A stretch of 64,000 nt of DNA. It comes from Platycnemis pennipes. Its lineage: Eukaryota > Arthropoda > Insecta > Odonata > Platycnemididae. A program made the translations under genes and the position numbers. Below, one piece after another: positions 39,001 through 51,000 of this stretch; positions within the stretch are counted from its first letter, which is position 1; the number at the start of each line of letters is the position of its first letter. The stretch is taken from contig OW121852.1 of assembly GCA_933228895.1 (NCBI GenBank), positions 132,117,544 to 132,181,543 of the forward strand. Direction: 5' to 3'. The notes below the pieces were generated by a model, which was not told the origin of the DNA, did not search any database, and saw only the letters and a program-made list of their open reading frames with translations.

Positions 39001-42000
39001 AAATACAATAGTTTATTTTTGCTAGGCGGTGTATCGCCCTCGAGAGATAATCTGTCGTAATACCGAGCGTATACCGTGGAAGGAACTTTTTGGCCTCGCT
39101 ATATCCACTTTATTTTACATGTAAAACATAGGCCTTATGGTGGTACAAAGACAATCACTCGCTATAATGCGATTCTCGCAATAAGCCGTACTCACTATAC
39201 CGGGCTTCTACTGTAGATAGCAGAAATTTCCTGTCAATTTATAGTTCAACATATTAAACCTTTAAATAATAAAATAAGGCTTTAGTGAAAGTGATCAGAA
39301 AAATATTTTATTGCAACTAAATTGTGGACACACCGTTAACTTTACAACGTATTTTTGAGTGATGCATTTGTAGAGGTAGTTCAAGCAATAAAAGTACAAA
39401 AAGGTAGTATTCACGTACAAGGGTTGAAAATTAAGGATGATAAAAATTTTGATTCAATGGCTGAAAGAAAAATTTTAAATAGGGATAAGAATTGAACTTC
39501 ATTACCTACAATACACTACCCCACTCTGCACTCGGCTTATCCGAGTTTGGAGTATGCAGACTCCCTGCATATCATTCTATTTTTTTTTCTTGCAAAGCCA
39601 ATGGAGAAAAAATCCAATATTTTTTAAATTTTGCTTCTAGTATCATGAAAAAAAGCTCATCTCACTTCAAGATCCAAGTTGCACAACAAACTCTGAAATT
39701 TCATTTTAAAGGTTATTATTAGGGACCCTGAAATTTCGTGAATAAGTTTTTTGCGAATTTTTTTAAAAAGTGGTAATTTTGATATTTAAAGCCTTAATAA
39801 ATTAAAATTTGCTTTTTTAACGCTAGTTCGTAGAAATTGTCCGAAATTTTGCTAATACAGTTGAGCATCTTTAATCCGGCACAGTCGGGACCGAAGGGAT
39901 GCCGGATTAGGGATTTTGCCGGACTATGGGTCATGCATGGCAACTAGTCTATTTCTGACGTCCAGGATGTTTTCATTGAAAGGAGTCAATTATTTATAAC
40001 AAAATATATTCATTTTCCATTTCCTGAACATTATTTTAGAGAGAGTCACTGAGAATAATCAGAAAGAAATGGTTTCTTAATTCACAAAGTTATTATTTAA
40101 AATTATCGACGTTGCGCAGTGAGTGAAAAATAACGGAATCTAAGCATTGTGCATATTGCTGAACATTAAAAGTTTCATATTGTTATTGGAAAAGGGTATA
40201 AAAATTGATATTTCTTATGCTGTGCTTTGCGTAACATAATTTCCTACCGCGCTTGATTTGTTATCAGCTGATTCAGCGCGATGTCAACGCAAGGGTCTCG
40301 TGTGTACGAACGCCCATCACTACGTCGCCGCAGGCGACCGGACTGGATTATTCTTTAAAGACCATCATCATTAGTAATTTTCCTTCAACAATTTCAGGCT
40401 GATCATCTTCATCCCCACTCGGATTTATTGTTATTAATTACCATTTCAATGATTTCATCATCTATGAGATATAACATATGCTATGTGGTGAGAATATGGT
40501 GGCCGCTAACTATCTTTTCGTCTAAATTTACCAATTCCATTTCCTTTAATTCAGGGTTATGGATGATGTTTGCAAACTCCATTATCATAATTTTATCCTC
40601 AGAAACATGAAATTTTTTAAATCGCCACTTATTTCGTCTATATCTCACCTTAAAGCGGGCCACAATTTAAACCATGCGTGTTTTAGAACGGACGGTGAAA
40701 TACTATTGCATGCGCGTGAAATTTCCCACATCACGTCTTTTGGATTGATCACGTCTATTTCTGAAATATTTTATCCTGCTCCATTAGCATTTGGCCAGAA
40801 ATACTATCTAAGCCCTTCACTCCGACGCAATCGAAACCAGGCTATCTAAATCAGGACGTAATTCTTCTTTTATAGTTTTTCTCTCTGTGATCTACGTCTC
40901 CGTGTAACTTTAACAGTAAAATTTTGATGATTTTTCTCTTTCAGCTTCTTAATGTGTTATGTTGTTGAAGATCCCACGTAGTATGTTTCAGTCAAACGCT
41001 TTACTAATGCAAAGGCGTCAAGCTTTTTCACAACTTGCACTTTTTCTGCAATGGTTAACGTTTTGTTCTGTTGCCACAACTATATGGATGAGACATGTTT
41101 TGAGTGAAACATAAGCAGATAACAAATAATTTTTATAAAATAAAGTCTAGTGGTCAATCAAAAATGCGCGCGCCTTTGAAAGTGGCCGATGTCGTAGTCC
41201 GTCTCAGCGATGTATTCAAATTTATATTTTTACTTCAAGTTTCAGAATAATTCCAGTGTACACGAAGTACTAGAAATTAATATTTTTAAATTATTCTGAT
41301 TCTCGAAATGGGAAAATTAACGTTAAGAATGGTATCTCGGTATTGATACAAGAAGAATATCTCGGCAGGTAGCAATGTTTCGGCCACGGTTTCGGCATTC
41401 TCCACTAAGTACCAGGCAGTTGGTCATGGCAAAATTGCCGGATTACGGGTGTTCTCGGATTAGGGGTTCCCGGATTAAGGGTGCTCAACTGTAGCTTTTC
41501 ATTTGTGGAAATTAGCTGTATTTGGCTGATAGTGCGTTATTTTGCTCGGAATTTCACATTTTTAAACCTATTGTACGATATTTTGCGAAAAAAATATGAA
41601 ATGCTTTCAGTTTTATTTTGATATATATGTATATAAAGGCTTGTAATGAAAGACGTCCCATATGATGAATAATGTTTGCACACTCATGGTGTGAAATAAA
41701 TACAATTATTTTAAACGTGACCATGCCCCTATCCTCAGTCTGATGATGCGTGTTACCATGATATCTGCATGTGTCTCTTAAGATCGCATTTATGGTGTAG
41801 GGGTCGAGGTGCATCGTTGTAGTTTCATTTTAGGATTCCTAATTCCACGGATACATACAATTTGAGTGAATGCATCGAAAATTCTTGGCAATAGTATTTC
41901 ACGGGAGTTACCTCCGTTTGCTCTAGATCCTCCAGATGGCTGCACTAGTACGACACACGATGTGCAGCACAACTTACAGAGGCATTTGCTTGTGTAAATA

Positions 42001-45000
42001 AATAATCGCTGCAACAAATTTTCGAGGGATAACAATGTGAATTTTACAAAAGGCTGGGAAAAGGTAATTATGCAAGAAATATTTTCAACCACAAAAAAAT
42101 GCTTTATTTCTGCGAATCATTACGGCAACTTTCTAACCAATGGACGTACTGGTTAACGCTCAAAATCTTCAGCAAAGCATAAATTGTTAATTTGGAAGAT
42201 TTAATTCGCAAATAATCGATAAATATACAATTGTGCACGAAAATGGCCCTTATACATGTTTCTAATAGCATGGTAATGAAAGAAAAACGGAAAGTAAGAA
42301 CAATTTAGGTAATTGGGAGGCTCATTCCATCACCTTCGGATATAATGAGCGCTTGCTATAGCGAGTGATTTCCAAGCTATTGGGAGCACTTGTTATACCT
42401 AGCTTCCTTATAATTGGGTGGCCTAAGGAATTGCACAAGTTAACCTTTGCTTAGCAAAATGCTGTAAAAATAGCAGGGACTAAAGGGTTGATTAATTGAT
42501 TTGAGGAGTCTCTAATCTGGTGTTCTAATGTTTGTTGTGTGTTGTGTTTTATTGAAACAATGTTTGACTCTGTTATGGTATTAAAATGCTATACAGTAGC
42601 ATAAGAAACAGAAGGTGGTAGGCAAAAAATTTAAAACAAGCATCCGGGCCTCACTTAAAATGGGATTATCTTATTTTTGTTAGATATATATGTTTTGAAA
42701 GCCATACTGGTGGTGGAGCTGTGAGCTGCTAGAGTGAAGAACATCTGTAAGTTCTTCCTGTTTGGCCTTAGGAAATAATCATGTTGAAATAGGTCAAGTT
42801 CATAGCCTGCTGTTGTGGTGAAAAATCGATGCTCAGTGCTATAATTTGACTAAATCTTTAAATATAATAAAACTTCTCTTATCCTGTAGGTATAAGGAGC
42901 CAAAGATGCCAAGGTATAAAGAATCGTCACAGTCGTATACAAAGTCTGGATCAGCTTCCTATGCCAATTCGGAAGAGGATAGGTCACGGATGGCTCCAGG
43001 CAGGAAAAATGTATCTGGAGGTGAGTACTGTATGATGGATGTCATGGTAACATTCAATACTTCGTGCAATAAGACGTTGGTATTGAACTCCCAGGTTTTC
43101 CAGTCATGTTGTTATTCTGGGAGTGTGATTACACTAGTCTTAAGTTCCCTCAATTTATCTCCCTTGCCTTTTTGCTGTGTACCTTGGATTGCGACAGAAG
43201 TTAAGATTGTTTTGAGCAGCAAAGTGTGGAGTTGTGTTCAGAATAAGTGATGGCGTTTAGGTGGCTCCCTAGCTCTCAGTTTCGCCTCGTCTGGTCTCTC
43301 TCCACTCAGTCCCGGGTGGAATGGGAAGGCTCACAGCGTGAAAGGGCAACTCGACGAGGGAATGGAGGGGAGGGGGTCTGCAACGTCGCTGGGCAGTAGA
43401 CGAGCCTTGAGTGTCCTTGGACATTCCTTGTGCAGGAATGAAGGGAAGAGAGGGGAGTCAGCTGACAAATACGCGAACGTATTCGCTCGCAGCTCAACTT
43501 CTCTGTTCGTCGGCCTCTGGGGGCTATTCGGGAATGTCGAAATTCGTTCATTGAGCTGTATTCAATATTAATACCCTTCCCATGTCGGATAGAAACAAAA
43601 TGGAGTTACGCACAATCAAACAAATAGCTATCCGCAATGGTTACTCGGAAGGTCTTACTGACACACTCGCATAGCTTACATAGCATAGCTAACTCTCGGA
43701 AATTTTGTACCTGATACTGTTCCATGTGTTTGGAATGTTCTTTTGGTTTGGTCAGATTAAGGTGATAAATAATTCTGCTGAAGGTTTAATACATGTGGGG
43801 ACTTTGTCATTTACCATTTTGAACTAGTCTTAATTCTGCCATGCAATGATGATACAATATTTGGAGGAAATGCCCATAATGTGGGCAAAATGTCTCTTGC
43901 CAAAAGGATGCTGAGCATGGTCTTGTGCGTGAAGATTATGGTAATATTTTCATGGTTGACTTCTACAGTAATACTTGTGTTGAGGCTTGTCCACCCTGTT
44001 ATTTAAAATTAAATGTATTCAGATATTGATACTAGTCTTGCCTCATTTAGCGAAGTTGATGCATTCCTTGTGATCTTAATGCTAATCGATTTTGAAGTGA
44101 GAGAGAGAGCATTGGGAAGATACGGGTGCATTTACAGGAACATAGAAATTGGGTAGGGAAATTCCCAGCAACTTTTAACAGTGGAATGTCATTAGGACAT
44201 TCGTTGGTGGCACGGTTTCCTGTTTGCAAGTTTATTTCCTTAGATCCAAGGCACAGTGTATGTATGTAATTATGGTTAGTGCACCTTTGGCATGTTTGGA
44301 GGAGGACCAAACCAAATTTGCTCCCAGAGAATGAGTACCGCATAGTTTCATTCTAAAACGTGTTTAATCTTGACTAGTGGTGAATAGTTTAGGCGTATTA
44401 TTTCTGGTGAAAAGGCGACAGTTTTGCCAGAATTCCATTTGTTGAAACTTGCCTCTTTACCACAAATTACAAGGCATAACCCATCAACACACTTATCTCT
44501 GCTGTCTTCTAGTGGCACATATGATGCAATTCTTCAACATGCCAAATATAGCTAAATTATTACAGGTTGTAAATACCATGACTTGCGTTGTTACAAGTTA
44601 CGTCGTTTCCGTAGATATGTCAGTTTTTTTTAGCCGAAGTTGCGGGTTGCAGTACAAACGCTAGAATCGCCAAAAAATTTGTAAATGTGATAAATCGCAC
44701 AGAGTTAAAATAAATAGTTAGTAAACAAATAAGAATTAAATAAAGAATATGACAGAAAGTACGTAATACGGTACTACAGTAGAACCTCTATTTTACGAAG
44801 TTGAAGGGACCCAAAAATTTGAGCTTTGTAAATCAGAGGGTTTGTAAATTGGAGGTTATCTTCCACTAACTCCTGTCTCCGGAACTGATGTGTCACCAAA
44901 ACCAGCTGATCTCCAACAGTAGGAAATAGTTTTTGCGGTGACACTCCCATGCTCTGGCAACACCTCGCACAGCATGGAGCAATGTCCATGGAGGGACATC

Positions 45001-48000
45001 ATGCACATAAGAGGCTTGATCTGCTACAAATGTACGCCTAGTAAAACTCTGCTGACAAGAATGCGAGTATACTTTCAATGCAATTAAACACTATGCTGCA
45101 CTTAACTTGTCAAATAGTTATGTTAGGGTTGAAATCAAACTAATTACTATAACAAATAATAGTCATCTGCTCATTCAGGGAAAAAAAACATATTATGTGA
45201 AATTCTCTGTGTGCAGTGGATTTGCAAGAAATTGAAAGGATTTAAAAATTAGACCTCAATTGTATTGATTCGCTGTATGCATAGGCGTTATTCCTAAGGC
45301 TATAGGAGACTCACTTTAGTAAACGAGAATGAAACAGCCATGAATTTAAAAAAACAGGAGAATATTTTTCTATAAATTTATAATGGTATGAACTTGGCTG
45401 CTGCAACTGAATAAGTTCTTGTAGCTGGTTGGTGAATCTCAAAATAAGGGGAATAAGAGAATTAACTCATCCTGCAGAGTATTTTAAGCATATGCAGTTA
45501 TGCATTAATTAACGAAAGGGATATATTTAGTGCTAGTCGATTTGTGTTTAAAGAAGCCATTTTAACATGGGAAAGCCAGTTATACATTTTAACTAGGTAA
45601 TTTCAAAACAAAGTTCCAACTGACCCAGTATATTTCCATGAAAAGACCAGAAAATGCCTTTTTTGAAGAACGTGTATCGTTTGAAATACATTTAATAATA
45701 TTTCGCAGCTAATTTAAGTCAATTTTAGAACTTCACTCGAGTAAATTTGAAATTCCCTCTTTTTTAAGATGCATTCTACAGTGCTGACATCTAGCGGTGA
45801 CTTGCAAGAACTATTTACTCACGGCTACAGAAAGCGATCGCGAATTCTTACCTAACGACGTAAAACACTTCAAATGAAAAATTAAATAATCAAATTGCAT
45901 CAATATTTCAATATAAGTAATTTTTTATTGCAAAATTAGTATTTTTTAATGAAACTAAGCTCCACGACAGCTGCAGCAAAGAACTTCCAACGGGAATACC
46001 ATTTTCAAGTGAAAGGCTGAAGTAAGTTCTGAATTGGGGTTGCGGCGGCTGTGACGACGAGTTAGGTATTCACAATACACAAAATGATTGATAGAAAAGG
46101 AATAGAAATTACCAAGCACTAATCCGATTATTTCATGAACTGGGGCATTGTTTTCGAGAAGTAGGCGTCGTGCCATGCGTCTTTGAACATTTTTTCCTTG
46201 GATCATATAATTAGGATTGAATTGCGATTTGGATGATCAGTCTCTGGGATTTTTGCTACAGTTTAAGCACTTCAAAAAGCACTATGCTGAATCGATTTTT
46301 CCACATTTTCCCATATGAAATACTTGGACCGAGGGCCCTCTCAACATGACCTATCTGGCTTCAGCTGCTCCTGTCGCGGTATACAGCGATCGTTATTCCA
46401 TTGTACTGAGTTCAGTGCTACAAAATCCTTTCAAAAACTTCGTAAAACAGAGGTCAATCACTCCTAGGGACCGGCCTCTCACTTCGTAAATCAATAAAAT
46501 AGAGGTTTTGTAAAATAGAGGTCATTTTACATGGTTTTCCTATATACAAAGATCGGGACCGGCGGGATGGTTCGTGAATTGGTGTCATTTCGTAAATTAG
46601 AGGTTCGTAAAAAAGAGGTTCTACTGTATAGGGAACTGTGGAAACTACTCAACTGAGGAGATATTGCACCAGAAATGTAGCGTTTGTGTATTCACAAAGC
46701 AAAGTGAAGGAATATTCTATCAAAAACCTATTGTATCCAATTTAGCACTTTTGAAAATTATAGTGCATTTAATTAAAGCCCTAGAAAGCAGAAATGTGTT
46801 GCGTTACCGATAGGCCAATGACCGTAGTTCCTCATTGCCCCACAGCGAAGATGCGGCGCTTGCTCCGTGTCTGCTCCAGCTGACCGTGCCAAAGCTGACG
46901 ATGTCAGATGCGTAGTTTTTTGATGCTCTTCGACCTGCCTGGACCTGTCTTTATGGGCTATTGTGGTGTCGTGAGGTTATTTTGCACTTGTGGTAATTCA
47001 TTTGGACACGTATTCCTGGAGGCATCATGGGATGGTTCTTAAACATTTCCACTCGACTGACACTGCACACAATGTGACGAAAAACTCAAGAGTGTAAAGG
47101 GTTGTGTTATTGGGTTTTAGCTGATTCATTTTCTTGTGTATTACATAATGGTGTGATTTTTTTTTCTTGTACTTTATGGCAAAATTCTGAAAAAAACACC
47201 TTGTTTATCAGGGTGGCGATCGTCAGGGAAAACCAGAAAACCTGGAATAGTCAGGGAATTTTGGAAATCTGGAAGAGTCAGGGAATAGTCAAGGAATTCT
47301 CGTAACAGTCGGGGAGAAACTGGGATAGGAAATTCTAGTTTTTTTCTACCATTACGTTTACCGGTCAATCTTTCCCACCCTTCATTCCGAAATATTTCAC
47401 CAACAAAAACTAATGTCCATCGCCGAAGTGCATAGAATAAGCCCCTTCAATTCGTTGAAAACTCAGTTGTGAATCTTAGTTATTTAGTAGTGAATCAGTC
47501 GTACAATGTATATTTATATCCTTAAGGGGACGCATCACTCCCGCCCGACCGGCCGCATTCTGTCATGATTTTGGATCCCAAGTAATCTTTAAAGACTTAT
47601 GTTATTCCGGTGAAATTTTCAGAGTATAACAAATAGACCCTTGTAAAGAGATGCCTGTTTTTCAAATGTGAACATTTTATCTCAGTGTATAAATAAATCT
47701 CAGTGAAATTGTCAAAATATAAAAGATATTTTTACTAAATCTAAGAATGTTACGGAAAAATCGTAAACAGAGAACCTTGCATCAATTTTTCTTCTAACAG
47801 AATGAAGAGTTACAGCAGTCATGTTTGAGAGGTAAACTCTGTATTGGGTTCCCATTAGATAAGCAAACTGCGTGATTTTCGACGATGAAATGCTCGGGTG
47901 AGAGGCCAGGAGTTCAGCCGTTTCCCACAGACAATCGGTCAGCGCTGCTTGTACTACGCGATGGAGACACGGCAACGTCGTACAGGCGACTGTTGCCGTG

Positions 48001-51000
48001 AGCCTCAGAGGACACGTGGGAATGGATCGCAGACCCAAATCCCAGTAGGGAAGATTGGGGGAGGGGAGATGGAGGGGAAGAGTGGGGATGGGAGGAAGAA
48101 CTGGGATGGCTGAAAATTTTTTTCGAAACAGCTTGTCCTAGGACACTCGACATTTTATCTCTACGAAATGCTTGCTGCCAGTTTTATTGCATTTTGGCTG
48201 ATTTATCTATTTATTAGGTAGCACATAGATGTGTGCGAATATGCCAGGTTCCTATCGTAACCGAAAACGTAATTCTAATATAAAACTGATACTCACCGCT
48301 AATAGGAAGCGGAACCATGGACAAAACTTGCTGAAATGGATGAAGAAAGGTTCGTTTACTTCAAAGAGCTAGTTTTTTATTCACTCACTTTTATACTTAA
48401 TTTTGGTTTGTGTTACGTTTCCAGTTAAAATGCATTGTTTTGAATTATTAGCAATAGGAATCATTCCGCTGAATGCCTCTAGCATAATTTGTGACGAAGA
48501 TAGAACGCTTGAACACAATGTCAGATGCCGATAGTATTACGCTATCTTTCGTTGTGGAAGACCCATTGCATACAAACACAACTAAAGGTTCTGATGAGGT
48601 TAGTATTCATATCCGTTTTACTGACTTCATTATATTCATTAATGACAAATTTATTATTTTCCAAAAATATTCCACGGGTCTAACTATATGTACAGATTGC
48701 AAAACGAAATAATTTCTAGGGATCATTTGAAACACATATTGGTCAAGCCATGCAATCCATTGTAATATTCAACCGAAGTGTGTTCTTAATTCACCGAATT
48801 GACAGAACCTTTCGTGCCCCTAGAAATAAATAACCATTTTCCAGTGGTGTATGTTTAGTAATTATAATATTCATTATACAAAGCTTTCTAGATATTGAGG
48901 TTTAAGTTTATCTGAAGTGAAGTAGAGCTACTAATAATGGATCGGTATGGTTTAAATTTCACATCTACCCCTATAGTTTCCATTACAACGGTGGCAGCCA
49001 CAATTTTGAAGCAGAAGCTAGAAGGAGAGAGGAGATAGAGGTCGAGGTACGCTAGGCTTGATACAAATTAAACTTTTTTTATTGGAATGTTAGGCCTATC
49101 GTAATTTATTAAGAAAGACACTGGAGCAATTTCATACTACATTAAATCTCACCAGTCGTGATTATGAGAGATCGGACATGACGACGAGAGAAGCAATATA
49201 TTAAATAATATATTATTTTCAACTCAACCTTCGCCCAAAACGTGATTAATAGAAGAACTTCACCAGGTGAATGCCTATAGAAATTACCTATAAGAATTAC
49301 GTAAGATTATATATATTCTCCGTGGGCATGCCAATTAATTATAGAAGTACGAAAATCTTGGAAATCCAATTATAATTGGATTTAGTCCTACACTTCTTTG
49401 ATTTGAATCTTCTTCTACCCGCTCATAAAACTAAGACGGCCGTCGTGCGCTCGTATCACGCGATAATTCATCTAGGAATCATGCGATCGAAATTAGAACA
49501 TGTTCTAATTATGATCGCATGATTCCTAGATGAATTTCACGTGAGGATATTTCCGTATAACAAGACGCATGAACTTCATGTGCATGATTTCATTCGCCGT
49601 GTGAAACGGCCTTTACAGTGCGCGACTTAGTACATGGAAAATCTGCAATACCTGTCCATGACTGAAGCTGGACCTTCACAGGTCTTGGACTTCCGACTCG
49701 TGCACCTAAGAGATCCCTCAGATTCTATCCCCATCACCGAATTCATCCAGCGGACTTCAGCCAGAATCCAGCCTACAGGCAATATAACCAACATAAGCTG
49801 CCGAGCATGCTAGTCGAAATGTTGTTTAATTACATGGAATTTCTTCCGATTTCGGAAATCGCTATATATCGATTTCAATAGTTTCATCAAAGACTACGCC
49901 GATATGCTTTCATATATACTATGTTTATGTATAAGGTAGAAAATTGTGCAGTGGGTCACACACAGAGCACAACAAAGGAAATATATTCTAAAATAAAATT
50001 CGTTCACATGATTCTGCCTTGTCTTCTGTTTAATAAAAGTACAGAATGAAAGAAACAATTTCTACTCTAATTACATTGCGACATGTCAATAGGGAACTTC
50101 ATAGAAATGTTTTATGATAAGTAGTATAAGGGGCTTCCGTATAGTAAATAATTAGTTTTCGAATGAAAATAACACCCTCTTGTACTGTAATTTTTAAATT
50201 AATTAGGGAGAGATTGTAAGTATACTCAACTCCACCTCTGGAATCAGAGAGCACACAGTGATTCTGGCATGGTACTAATACAATGTATTAGTACCATGCC
50301 AGAAGTGTACAAATCAACTTAGTGACCCGTGAGGGGGAGGGAGTTATGGAAGGGGGGAGGGGTTACTCCTGGCGAGCAAGGACCGCATCGAAGTGACCCG
50401 GCCTTCCGTTTTCTATCACCTCCCCCCTCACTTCAAACATCGTGTTGGATTTCGGGTGATGCGACTCGCGGAAAGGAAATTCCAAGAAAGGAGGGGAGGA
50501 TTGTATGTTGCAAGAAAGGAGGGGAAATCCACAACCTCCCTTTCGTTCCCCCAAAGGCTTCCTAGGCTCCGATGTTGCCAGTGTGTTTCTAACTCTTACA
50601 AAGGTTTAAAGACCCTCGCCGACATTACGTCTCGATCAGTTGCGACTGCTCGCCACCTGGAGAATTTTCCTCAGAACTATTCCTAGCCAGTGGCTGTGAT
50701 GCATCCTCTTAATGCGATATTTTCCTAGTAGTGTTAAAATTCATGATCACAGTGTATTCTGCTCATCGCAAGGAATCCGAGGCTACCTATGTTGTTGGGA
50801 AGATTTTACCTTGCGTTTTGTGATACGTGCTTGTAGTTCAAAAAAATACGAGACGATGATTACTAAAACGGTAATATAAGTACGATCACACGTGTAAACA
50901 AAATCTTATGTAAGCTCATCTTCGATTTCCATACCCACCTTCGCGAGACCATAAGAAGAGTCCTCCTCCCCTTCCCATCTTTCACGCTCGACGTAATTAT

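Larger units (their letters stand above)
47526..50708. mobile_element. TTAA-flanked insertion (piggyBac-like, non-autonomous)
   Basis: 3183 bp inside element C, bounded by TTAA at 47522-47525 and 50709-50712. Element C copy 1 has a single TTAA at the same point (tatatccTTAATGTGATA, 22180-22183), proving the insertion and its duplication. The ends are inverted: GGGGACGCATCAC and, read inward from the right, GAGGATGCATCAC (11 of 13). TTAA duplication is the mark of piggyBac elements. No transposase frame was found, and a MITE and a short palindrome lie inside. Confidence 0.8.

Noticed and set aside
45955..46206. Minus-strand frame in element G with an ENNAPVHE string, resembling a transposase D-N-A-P-H box
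   Set aside because: The catalytic Asp is missing, and copy 2 reads equally well in another frame; not enough to call a transposase.
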